64,000 nucleotides of DNA from Siphonodentalium dalli (taxonomy: Eukaryota > Mollusca > Scaphopoda > Gadilida > Siphonodentaliidae), in contig CP136064.1 in the NCBI GenBank assembly GCA_032622095.1, positions 125,847,605 through 125,911,604 on the forward strand. The letters run 5' to 3'. This document shows, in pieces, positions 41,894-53,085 of this stretch (within the stretch, counting starts at the first letter, position 1; every line of letters starts with the position of its first letter). Under the pieces are notes generated by a model, which was given only the letters and a program-made list of their open reading frames with translations, was not told the origin of the DNA and ran no database searches. The position numbers were made by a program, and so were the translations under genes.

Positions 41894-44459
41894 TGTAAAT
41901 AAAAGTGTTCAAATTTGAACGCCAAAAATGCAACAGATAATGAACACTGTTCAGTGTTCAGTTTAGAACAGATGTGTTCAATTACTCTGAACGGTCCCTG
42001 ATGTTCAGATGTGAACGTATATGTTCAATGAATTGAATGGATGTGTTCAAATTGTGAATGCATATAAGCGTTCAGTTTTGAACACATCATGTTCAGATTT
42101 TGAACATGAGTGTTCGAAATATGTGAACGCTTGATGTGTTCCGAACACTGCAACAGCTTTTGAACACTTATATGTGTTCAAACAACAGAATCTGAACACA
42201 CGTGTTCACAAAAGAACAAAATTTAAATACTAGCATTCTTAATAAATAAGGCTTCAAAACGTGAGATCAAATTCAATATAAAATGAGTGACAAATTATGA
42301 ATAGTCTGTAGACAGACTTTAACATTCTTAGTGCCATTCTTCTCCTGTGTGCATTTAACTGATCCAATACTTTTGTGGTCATTAATATATGATTACTGAG
42401 AACAAGCTGAAAGCTGTCGCTAATAATTTAAATATAATGCAACTGTTCCATACAGAAACATGTATATTTTATGCAATGGTGATGTAATTGTTTGGGAATA
42501 AGGTCATTCAACATAATTAAAATGTGAATATTATGTAGGTAAATAACATTTAATGAGACTGATGAACTGGTGAATCAATGGCACAACAGTCTATACATTT
42601 ACTTGAATAATCCGTATTAAAAAAAATCCATGCCATGTTGGTCAGCATTGACAACAGTAATAATTTCCCAGGAAATCCAATTGGCTGAATTAAATGAACA
42701 TCCTAAACATTTGGAATATCCTCCAACCACTGAATTAATCACAAACTGTCAACCTTACATGTATATATCGGACAGTGCACCACGGTTACCATGTTTTAAG
42801 TAAGGCTAGACGTGAGGTTTATCATCTTAAGTCCAAGTCTTTCAACTATCGGAATTAGTCACACTGTTTTCCACAAATCTTTTAACATTGAATGTGCGAT
42901 GCATTTCTGCGCCGGTTCCTGCTGAACATTTTTTTAGCACCAGCTGACATCAGTAATGGATTAACAGTCACTAGAATTTGTTGACGGTGCTAGTTAATAG
43001 CAATAGACGTTTCCACGGTCACATAATTTCTGGTAGTTCAGCTACACCCAATTGTGAGTAGTTTGTACCATCCGTATATGTTGTGCCCAAAGTTTCCGCA
43101 TATATTCGGTCGATCCTATGAATGCAGCTTCTGAAAGAAAGAATAAATTAATATATTAGAATATTAGTATTCTAATTATGGATGCTATTATGATGTGGTC
43201 TTATACTACCCAGCACCCAGCAGTAATTCTTGGACATTATTATCAAAATGAACCGATATAAACATATTCCCCACTAATATCTGGTCGGAATATCAAACAA
43301 TTAGAACAATTTTCAAACACAATTGGGTTTCGAAATGTTGTACTAATGTCCTCGACTGAATTTCAGAATTTTAACTTTGCATGTTTTTTTTAGATAAATA
43401 TATACATAAACACATATGCTGATAATTATGATGATGATACATTGGATTAAATATACGGGTACTTACCATGCGGCGTGCAGGCTGTATTGACAATTGACCG
43501 TGTCTCCTTCCAGTAAGCAAAGACCATATAAATGCCAAGTATGTTTCGAACTTTTAATCTAACGCCAAAGAATAGCGCAACTGCACGGATACCATTAATG
43601 TGAAGGCTTTATCCATCCATCCACATTAAACTATACAATGTTTACACTTCGGCAGATATTCAAACCGAAATTAATTAATGCCAGTTGCATGGAATGATAT
43701 CATGTTTCAAAAGACGACGCTACATGCTATTTCGTTGTAGAACTCCAAACAGTCCAGTAGGATCACCTGCCATTAGTTATGCGCGAATGATTAATGACCA
43801 TGCCCGTGGTCTTACCTTGAACACATATGTTCAAGAGAAGTGAACACTAAATGAACGGCAGCGTTCAATACTGAAATTAGTGTAAAACAAAATAGCGTGG
43901 GATCGTATTATATCGTGATTTCTACACAAATTATGAACCGAAAACACAAAAATATCGGTATCGATCAGTATATGAACACTATATATATTCACGGATATGT
44001 GACACGGATTTGACTGCATGGTACAATTTCCATTTGAGGAGGGGTGTAATTTTATATCCGGGATTTGCAATTTACAACTACCCCCCCCCCCCCGTGTCGC
44101 CACCACATCCCTGGTATTTTTTCTACATTTTTTAACGCTCAACACAAAACAAAACAAAACTCAACGTGAAGCAAAATACACAAGCACGTGCGCATTTAGT
44201 TTCACAATTGTTCAATATAGAAGTCACAAGACATCATTTTCATAAACGAGTATTCATTAATCCCGCAAGCATATGTGATATAATATATGGAGTAAGTAAG
44301 TATACTAACACAAGCGGATCGACTTCCATGCAGGTTTGAACACTACCGTTCATAAATGAGTTTTCTGAACTTATATGTTCAAATATTAACACTGCATGTT
44401 CAATAACTGAACACATGCGGGGCTAAACGCGTTCAAATCTGAACACTGTTATTTACAGT
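41894..44459. mobile_element. 2.57-kb element with GTTCA/TGAAC-rich inverted ends inserted in LINE D
   Basis: The ends TGTAAATAAAAGTGTTCAAA and (complement of the right end) TGTAAATAACAGTGTTCAGA both continue to TTTGAACGC. The left 330 bp and right 140 bp, plus 43815-43870, hold dozens of TGTTCA/TGAACA words in both orientations, as expected of subterminal transposase-binding repeats. The flanks TCTATA and TCTATC (minus sense) look like a 6-bp target duplication with one difference. LINE D coding continues in frame across the junction. No transposase frame is seen, so it is presumably non-autonomous. Confidence 0.8.
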
Positions 44460-44465
44460 GATAGA

Positions 44466-45275
44466 GTTATCGTCCATTACATTAATACTGCGTACAAAAT
44501 GTATGAATATATCAGGTATCAATATATGGTCGATTATTGTGCCGTTATTGTCGCCTCTCTGACCAAATGGTAAACATGTAGCTCGGGCGATATCTCATAA
44601 TTTGCTGATTTCAATTCAAGGGCTTTAACAAATTTAATGAATGCTGAGTTTCGCTTATCTGATTTATCGAAATTACCATTCAGATCGCCCATTATAATGA
44701 GGTTACCGTGTATTTTATATATATCGCATATGTCTCTAAGCGTATGTATATATGCTATATATTCTTTAGCGGATAATTCGTGGATGGTAAGAAAACTTGG
44801 AAAATATACAAATAGCTCCCACCTGGCAGCTTTAATTGAATCCCGATGATGCGATCATCTGCAATGTCAAGTGGACATATACAGTGTGACAGTCTGTTGT
44901 GGCACATTAGTGCCACACCTCCCTTGGGTCTACCTGGCTTTATGGTATGGATGGGAATTTGTTGACTATAATCGCAGACAGCATGATATTCATAATTCAA
45001 TAATTCAGCATTCCGAGAAAATCTACATTGTTTTGGTATAACCAATGCTCACTTAGCCCCATAATATCATAACGACCATTTCTCATTAGTTCTGTGATAT
45101 ATGCACCTGATGACATAATTCCCGTACAATTCCAGGTAAGGAAATTTAATGTCATGTTCTCCATATATTTAAACTTGATGGGATACAATAAGCTGGTATG
45201 GTATTGATTTCGTGTACGGAAATCGAATATGAATACAATCAATAACGATATACATAGATGGAGCACATTAGACAT
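44466..45275 (-). pseudogene. LINE D: apurinic endonuclease domain
   Basis: Minus-strand reading gives LNFLTWNCTGIMSSGAYITE, then DIMGLSEHWLY (catalytic Glu region), GRPKGGVALMCHN, LPGGSYLYIFQVFLPS, then LIIMGDLNGNFDKSDKRNS (Asp/Asn catalytic region). A RGDNNGTIIDHILIP segment leads to DDNSI, at which point the 2.57-kb element cuts in. The two pieces 44997-45275 and 44755-45045 are in different frames, so at least one frameshift is present. Confidence 0.85.
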
Positions 45276-45390
45276 CGCTAGAAAAGAAGAAATGAATCAT
45301 AAATCATTACATTGAAGAATGGTATGATAGTCGAAAATTTTATAATTCTGGTTCTTTGCGGACCCACATCCTGCAAGTAGCACCAATTGG

Positions 45391-45960
45391 TCAGAATTTC
45401 GAACCGAGGACTATGTCGATATCTTCGTCACAAATATTGATTCGAGCAGAGTTACCTCTTAACATTCTGATGACTGTGAACCGAATTTTACAACGAAGAA
45501 GGTGTGACTTGATATCGAACACTGTTACCGAATCGTCAAAACCGGCGAGATATACTTGTGATGTTTTAACTGGGCCATCCATTCTGTTAAAGTAGAAATC
45601 ACTTGGGGACTGACGGTCATAGTTTCTGTGAACTTCCTGTTTATGTGATGTCTGTTTATAACTGTGATTCGGGTATTCGGGTGCAACTTTTGATTCAACA
45701 GATATATTGTTTAATTCTCCTCGTTCACTGTTTGTGTCTCCTCGTTCACTGTTTATGTCTTCTCGTTCACTGTGTGCCGATTGTGAAACATTATCGTCGT
45801 AGCTGTAGTTCATTGCCATATCAATTAATGTAGCCATGTCACGTTGTGTTTTTATCATCTTACCCATTGATCTGTCGACCACTTCAACAAGCTGTTGGTT
45901 GTCGCTGTAGTGAAACTCCTGAATTCATCTTTCATTATATTAACATTTTGTTTTATTGTT
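45391..45960 (-). pseudogene. LINE D: ORF1 fragment
   Basis: Open from about 45882 to 45391, with related coding upstream to about 45960 in another frame. It contains a threefold SERE/GD.NSERG repeat followed by VKTSQVYLAGFDDSVTVFDI and RFTVIRMLRGNSARI, which looks like a small RNA-binding fold of LINE ORF1 proteins. It sits just 5' of the endonuclease on the same strand, the expected ORF1-ORF2 order. The family assignment is by position and composition, so moderate. Confidence 0.6.
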
Positions 45961-46794
45961 TCGTTAAAGTGATGTGAAACGTAAATTGAACCTCACTATT
46001 GAGTTCCCTGCGTTATTCTGTGGAAAGACTGAATAAAATAACCCCCATACACGAAATGCCCTAACCAGATATCAGTTTGTACTAATTATACGGCCACGTA
46101 ACTAACTATTTACTTTCCCTCAATCGGGACGAATAATTCCACTGTAAACGCGAAATAAATACACAAACGAGTTGTCGTGTGCAGTCGCGGAAACACCCGA
46201 ACACTTCCGACTTGGTCGGGATTGAGTCGGCTTTCGTTCTCAGAAAATAGCTTCCGTGGAGGGAGGCCGTTTGCTGGAATAGCGTAACATCAGCTTAATA
46301 AAACGAAAAACAAGCGGTATAGTCAATTCGAATGGGAGGGATATAAAAGGAATTATTGCCTGAAATCACCAACGGAAGAACATTGACCGAGTTACGAAAG
46401 AATTATAATCAAAGTGGTCATGATCGAGCAATGAACAACGGTAACAGTTGAAAATGTTACTATTTATAGAAATTTGTAATCGTTGCAGATCGTTGACCGA
46501 TTTTATGATCGAACTACAGCAGATACAGTCTCGTGCAGAAAGAGTTGTCTTACATGTGTGTTTCAAACTGTTTAATTACCTGTGCAATGCTACATGTGTG
46601 CCATATTGCTATTCACTATTCTAGTACAGACCGTATTTGTTTGGGACAGCGATAGTGATATAGATATCCATATGGAATTATGTTTTCTTCAATTGTTGAG
46701 TTTATATAGGCCCAAATAAATATACCATAAGATGGACTCAATCATTGACAGTTAAAATTGGATGGAAGTAAAGAAGTGTTGTGTATTTGCACTA
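45961..46794. other. No gene recognised; possibly LINE D 5' region
   Basis: 46130-46330 is more GC-rich than its surroundings, a possible LINE 5' UTR/promoter. No inverted ends or coding signal. Confidence 0.35.
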
Positions 46795-48030
46795 AGTAAG
46801 CGCAATTGCTTTATGCTTAAGCGCAAATATTTGTATGCAAATAAATAATAAATGTAAAAAAGACTCCTATGTGATTTGCTCTAAACTCAAATTAACTCAG
46901 GCCATAAAACATTACTCAAACATAGGTGAGGACTCCACCCAGATCCCATACTAAGATGGATGTTCAGACTGAGGAAACCAGTTGGAGATAGGTACATGTA
47001 TTTGCTTAAGCATAATTCATTTCAATTACGCTTAAGTGTAAATGAAATCCACTTAAGCGTAAATGAGTTGCGCTTAACCGTAATTCATATACACCCCCAT
47101 TGAACTCCACATACTCAAGCTGAAATGGATGCAACCACATTACTAATGCCAGTAAGTTAACATGCATCAGATTATACAAATATACATATAAGGTAAGACA
47201 GCCGATGAAATTATTGCTCTTAATATAATTCCAATGTATTATGATAACGCATAAGTCAATTATGCTTAAGCGTAAATGATTACATTAAGTGTAACTGATT
47301 TACGCTTAAATGCAATTAGTTAATATAAAATGTGAAAATGAATCATTTGCGCTTAAGCGCAAGTATACTGTATGTCTATCAATATATTTGCGCTTAAGCG
47401 CAAATACCTAACACTCCCTTTATACTTCCCTCTGATTGTGAATGATAGAGTCCATCTCATAGTATATTATCATGGACCCATAGTAGTAGCCCCATATAAT
47501 ACTGAAACATTGAAGAAAAAATATTTCCATATGCATATATCAGCATCTCTGTCCCTGGTGTCCCAAGAATTGGTGCCTCACTCCCAGAGCTCTAGTATAT
47601 TTTATTAAAGGGACATCTCCTACACAGATATATACCATTTCCATAAATATGGAATTCGGGGTTACTGGGGACTCGCTTCCCTCATATGGTGTACTTATTG
47701 ACTTGAAATTGGGGAAAACCCCAATTTTCATATTATCAGCATCCCTGTCCCCAAGAATTTGTGTCTCCATCCCAGAGATCTAGTATATTTTATAAAAGAG
47801 ATATATCCTGCACATATCTCTACCATTTCCATGGTCATAAAAGAGATATTGGGGTTACTGGGGGGGGGGGGGGGTGCTTCCCTCATATGGTGGGTCTGTG
47901 CCATTTAAAATTAATTCAGGGGGGGGTGATATCAATGCATATTAATTTTTATTTGCGCAAATGATTTACACTGAAGCGCAAATGATAGATGTTATTTTGC
48001 GAAATATTTGCGCTTGATCGTAAATGAATA
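46795..48030. repeat. Cluster of GCGCTTAAGCGC-type palindromic words
   Basis: Self-complementary TTTGCGCTTAAGCGCAAAT or close variants occur at about 46822, 46990, 47013, 47030, 47048, 47258, 47298, 47343, 47387, 47947, 47968 and 48008. They are embedded in AT-rich DNA together with the tandem repeat at 47540-47905. Confidence 0.7.
47540..47905. repeat. Two-copy tandem repeat, period about 195 bp
   Basis: ATCAGCATC.CTGTCCC...CCCAGAG.TCTAGTATATTTTAT...CCATTTCCAT...GGGGTTACTGGGG...GCTTCCCTCATATGGTG occurs at about 47540-47690 and again at about 47735-47892. The second copy has a G15 run (47860-47874) in place of GGGG. Confidence 0.8.
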
Positions 48031-48049
48031 ATAAATGTGAAATGGGTAT

Positions 48050-48660
48050 CCCATACATGAAATGCCGTATCTATATGCTATAGCGCGTATATCCTACAGG
48101 TCTGGGTGAACCACCGATCAATCAATAACAGCCCGATCGGGCTAAAGTAGACCGATCAGGCTACAATAGACCGATCGTTCTTTCACAGCCAGCTTGAATC
48201 TTGGATAAAGGGAGTAGGCCTACTCTAAATTGTTCTTTCAAGTGAAATAGACCTCCCATACATGAAACGCCTTATCTATATACTATAGCGCGCATACCCT
48301 ACAGGTCTGGGTGAACCACCGATCAACCAATAATAGCCTGATCGGGCTAAAATAGACCGATCGGGCTAAAATAGACCGATCGGTCTTTCACAGCCAGCCT
48401 GAATCTTGGATAAAGGGAGTAGGCCTACTATAAATTGTTCTTTCAAGTGAAATAGGCCTCCAATACATAAAACGCCTTATCTATATCCTATAGTGCGCAT
48501 ATCCTACAGGTCTGGGTGAACCACCAATCAATCAATAATAGCCCGATCGGGCTAAAATATACCGATCGGGCTAAAATAATCCCATCGGTCTTTCACAGCC
48601 AGCCTGAATCTTGGATGAAGGGAGTAGGCCTACTATAAATTGTTCTTTCAAGTTACAACC
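48050..48660. repeat. Three-copy tandem repeat, period 205 bp
   Basis: TACAGGTCTGGGTGAACCAC starts at 48095, 48300 and 48505, exactly 205 bp apart. Each unit also has repeated CCGATCGGGCTAAAATAGA sub-units, CACAGCCAGCCTGAATCTTG and AGGGAGTAGGCCTACTATAA. Copies differ at scattered positions. Confidence 0.92.
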
Positions 48661-49451
48661 TTTTTTTTGTAAAAAAATTATTCTTATTCATTTTGAAACT
48701 AATGAAAGACAATTTTGAAACTAATGAAAGACAATGTATAATTTTTTGCTGGTATATTCATCATAAATTTGAACAAATCTTCAAGCAAACAAAATTTCAA
48801 TATTCAAGAAATCTCTTACAACAGTGTCAGGAATACCAATCGATCTAGCTCAGCACGATTGGTCTATTGTGATGTCAAATATTATTGAAATATTTCTTAT
48901 AATTCAATAATTCGCATGCAGATAACTTCACCTTGTATTCGGCCAAATATGTTGACGTTAGATTAGAAGGCAGAATTCCCAGATTTGTTTATTATTGGTG
49001 AACCTGGATAATTTCGGAAGTGCCGTGTTCCAATCGTCTACGTACTCATTCTCTCCTAAATTTGCAAAAATTCCATATATATATAAATATATATATAGAG
49101 TGTGAAAACTTTGTTAGTTGCCAAATAATTGTCGACATTTTACTTACAAAACTTGAATGCAAAAACTATGATAGGCCCCCTATTATTTTTTTTCTCTTTT
49201 TGTTGAATCTACTTTCGTTATCGACATGCCGGCCTTTGTTTTGGCTGTTCTCCCAGTCGTGCGTGCCAGCCGATCGTCGTTATTCGTGTGGTTCCGATTT
49301 CCTCCGAATATAATTCCATGAGACTCCGCGCGCTGATTCGCTCCGAAAATGTGTTAGTATCTGAGAAGATTTCTTACTCTGATCGCAGTTTTCAACAATT
49401 TAATACAGGGCGAGTACCGCACTAATAATATGCCACATTGGGGTTTTCTTT
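48661..49451. other. No gene recognised
   Basis: A short direct repeat TTTTGAAACTAATGAAAGAC occurs twice near 48690-48730. Otherwise AT-rich with no coding or inverted-repeat signal. Confidence 0.4.
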
Positions 49452-50527
49452 CTAGTTTTTTATGACCTTTCTTGTGGTATATCGGGCACAGTTCTGTCTG
49501 ACATCAAATATATGCCCACCGGGAGTGAAGTTAATGACTTTAACCATTTTGTCGCATGCATGAATCGGTTGAACGTTTTTCTTGTTCACTAAGTCTTTCA
49601 GTGTGGCAACTTGACCTTCCAGACTTTTCTGCTTTTTATGGAACTCACCAAGGCCGCTTACTATTTCGCCAATATCAGACTTTATTTGGTTTATGTCACC
49701 CTTTAGTTTATACACACCCGTATATTTGTCATCTTGTATTCGTTCGATGGTCAGTGTATCTGATTCAATTTGTTCGTCCAGTTCTTTTAATTTTTTGTTT
49801 ATCGTCATTATGTCTGATTTAGCCTTCTCGACGTCGTTTACTATATGCAGTTTCTCCTCGATTTTGCTGAATCGCGACTCCAGGCTAGCAATTGATGAAT
49901 CTAACTTGGGAACGCGTTGATTGAAGTCTTTGTGAAAAATTTCGTTTTCTGTTTTCATGCATGAGATGTCGCGTTGAATTTTCACTAATGAATTATTTAT
50001 ACTGGATGTACAGGTATCATCTTCCTCTAGAATTGTTACATTTCCGGCTATGGACTGACTACAAACACTCTTGCTTCGGCTACCTTTGCTAACCACATCG
50101 ATTATGGAGTCACTGTCTTCGTCTACCATGAACTTCATTATGTTATATATGTAATTAGACATTCGCTTGTTTCTGTTATTTCGATCAACCACATGGTTTC
50201 CAGATTATTTCGCACAACTCGTTGTTTCATCGAAGACGATTGCTCATATGGGAAATATTGCTTTGACTTGGCGTGGGTGAATATATTCTCCCTTAGTGTT
50301 TCTAGTAATTTGTCCTGATTTCCGACGAATTCAATTATGGTTGCCGTGAATACATCATGCGTAGTTGAGCTTATGAATTCGAGAACTGATTTGAGATTGT
50401 CAGATATTTTGAGGCTGTCAACCGGTTGTCTGGTATACTGGAATGACTCAACACTGTCATACCAATCTGACAGACAATCGTGTAGGCTCCGTCTGTCGGT
50501 ACCAGTCGAATTACTGTCTGTCGCCAT
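49452..50527 (-). pseudogene. LINE ORF1-like coiled-coil protein, frameshifted
   Basis: The first frame, 50527-50138, starts MATDSNSTGTDRRSLHDCL. A second, 50192-49452, starts in overlap, so one frameshift near 50150-50190 separates them. Together they make about 360 codons. The second part is rich in heptad-like repeats (LDSSIASLESRFSKIEEKL, IKSDIGEIVSGLGEFHKKQK), predicting a long coiled coil as in ORF1 proteins, and ends with KVINFTPGGHIFDVRQN. No ORF2 follows on the minus strand before the repeats at 48 kb. A host coiled-coil exon is an alternative; the LINE origin is inferred from context. Confidence 0.5.
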
Positions 50528-51380
50528 ATCGATTAATTGAAGTTGTTGTGATATTCTGAGTAAGGGATTCCCCTAAAAGTAAATGTTGTCACTGGACACA
50601 TATAATTTTCTCTTGGCGAAGCCTAGAAGTCGTCAAAACGTCATGAGTACTGTTGTGGTGAGTTGTGCTGCACGAGATAATGAGTGAATGTACTTTATGA
50701 CACTATAACTAATTATTTGAATAGGAACACATGAAATATTGGATCCAATTCATCCTAAATTGGGCGCTGAACATCGTTTTCGGCTTCGAGGATTTGTGTT
50801 CAACATCACTGTTTTTGGGCTGAATTGTGCACTTGGAGGGTTCGAGGTTGACTCGGTGAAGTTTTAAATTTCAAAAAGTCACCTACCAATCTCGAAAATC
50901 ACACATGATAACCGATAAGCAATAATCCCAATCCATGCTAGGCTGAATGAACTGGCGGTCCTGGAAAATCCAGGCTGGTAGGCACCCAGGAACATACAAT
51001 ATTTTCGAAAATTACGGAGAGCGATGAACATAGATTGTTTACGTCTTAACCGGAAGCTCCGGAAATCTTTACATTTGGTGGAGAAGGGGGGGGGGGCCTG
51101 AAAGATTCATCTGTTCATGTTGCATAGTACTCGAACGCTATGCAGCTGTGTAATATGTAAGAACTCGCATCAGGGATTGACAAGAAAACCATAGTCAGAA
51201 ATGGTAACGCCACCAAGATCATATTATTAGCCATAAATATAAATTATAATATAATTATACTATAAAGTAGCTTTCAAATTTTATGTGGGAAATTTGCATA
51301 CCTCCATATTTCAAGTTTTCCCGTTTCTCGTGTTATACATTACATTCTTCAAACTGTCTTCTTTATTACACGAGCTGATG
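50528..51380. other. No gene recognised
   Basis: Contains a G11 run (51086-51096). It may include the 5' UTR of the ORF1 relic. No coding or inverted-repeat signal. Confidence 0.4.
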
Positions 51381-51835
51381 GGCCCGACTTCGTCCGGGCT
51401 GTTTCCCATCAGATTTCCGGAGAAAGGCGCGATTTTACCTTGAATTGACTATTTCGAAAGTCAAGGTCAGGTCAGGGTCATGATTTGACCCGTCCAAAAC
51501 ACTCCCCCGACGAAAGTACCCATAGGTATCAAATTTCGTCGAAATCCATCCGTTTTACCAGATTTGACCTTTGATTGACCACATTGAAGGTCAAGGTCAC
51601 TCCGATGTCAGCATTTGACGCATTCAAAACACTCCCCGGACAAAAGTATCCCTAGGTATCAAATTTCGCCGAAATTCGTCCGTTTTACCCGAATTGAAGT
51701 TGCATTGACAATTTTAAAGGTCAAGGTCAGGTCGGGGTCACGATTTGACCCGTCCAAACACTTCCCGGACACAAATACCACTAAGTATCAAATTACGTTG
51801 AAATATATGGAAAGTCGAAGAGGACGATGTTAGTT
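51381..51835. repeat. Dispersed 130-bp tandem repeat with TCAAGGTCA, second locus
   Basis: It begins GGCCCGACTTCGTCCGGGCT. Perfect TCAAGGTCA words occur at 51461, 51591 and 51721, exactly 130 bp apart, with AACACTCCCC.GAC.AAAGTA and AGGTATCAAATTTCGTCGAA between them. Same family as 11941-12250. Confidence 0.88.
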
Positions 51836-51889
51836 GCTAATTGCTAGATATACGACGCACGACTTGTTGCGGTTTTTTAAAAGGTGTTT

Positions 51890-52550
51890 CAAACTAGGAG
51901 ATAGAAGTATTCTGCGTTTCAACAGGTGATGAATTAGAGTATTTTATTCAAATTTTATGGCATAAATTGTTATTAAAACCGTATATACAATAACAAAAAT
52001 GAATGACTCCAAAATTAAGTGGGCCTTTAAACAAAGTCACAATTGCAGTTAGGCTCATCTCATACTCGTCTATTCAGCGATATCCTGCTGTGCAGTTTGT
52101 TATAGCCTCCAGCATTCATTGAACGTTATAGCCCCACTGTAATAATTCGCCTTTAGCAGGCGTACTCTTGTTTCAGATTATTGAGATATTAGGTCACACG
52201 TAATGACATTAAATCGCAGGGAACATAGCAATTGTGTGGGCTGCTTAGCGTGAATATGTAATGAGAAATAAGGTCATACGTAATGACATTAAACTCAAGA
52301 AAACCCGCGAAAACAAAACAAAAACACATTTAATGTTTTAAGTTATTTCCTTCATAAAAAGAATCTTCGTGATAATGAACACTCTCAATACTTTAGAAAC
52401 TGAATTAACCTTAAAATAACAAAAACCATTAGAATAGAGAACCTTCGGAATAACGAACCTTCGGATTGGTGAACCTTCGGAATATCGAACATTCAGAAAT
52501 TTTTTGGAATAGTATACCTTCGGGATATTGAACCTTCGGACTAGAGAAAT
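51890..52550. mobile_element. Element with tandem-repeat inverted ends, copy 3 (right part only)
   Basis: It matches the right half of the copies at 29845-33055: AATTAAGTGGGCCT, TCACAATTGCAGTTAGG, TTAAGTTATTTCCTTCATAA, and end units such as AACCTTCGGAATA (52438-52550). The left terminus is missing. Confidence 0.8.
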
Positions 52551-52789
52551 GCCCCCCAATATTCATATTTTATGTCCAGAGTTCAAAGGTATGGACCTAT
52601 AAAATTCTAAATTTGGCCCTTAAAATATTGAACACCAAATTGGAGCCCGCACAGAACAGCACTTATATCAACTGTACCTGTGTCATGTCCCAATGCTGGA
52701 TGGTCCATATATACCACAACATTCATATTATTTGCCAAGAATTCAAAGGTATGGGCCCACGTAATCACATTAAATCTCAAGAAAACCCG

Positions 52790-53085
52790 CGAAAACAAAA
52801 CAAATTCACATTTAATGTTCTAAGTTGTTTCCTCCTGTATCTGTATCGGTGTGCGCGCAGGATCAGTTCGGATGTGAAAGGAATAAAAGGAATCTTCGTG
52901 ATAATGAACCCTCTCAATACTTTAGAATATAGAATTACCCTAAAAATAACAAAAACCTTCGGAATGGAGAACCTTCGGAATAGCGAACCTTCGGAATAGT
53001 GAACCTTCGAAATAGCAAGTATTCAGAATAGATAACCTTCGGAATAGTGGACCTTCGGGATAGCGAACCTTCATAATAGAAACAT
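52790..53085. mobile_element. Element with tandem-repeat inverted ends, copy 4 (right end only)
   Basis: AAACCCGCGAAAACAAAACA, TAATGAACCCTCTCAATACT and six or more degenerate AACCTTCGGAATA units match the right end of the family. An insertion of about 45 bp sits near 52830-52880 relative to the other copies. Confidence 0.75.

Noticed and set aside
48050..48660. CRISPR-like array
   Set aside because: The repeats are 205-bp tandem units without unique spacers, in a eukaryotic context.
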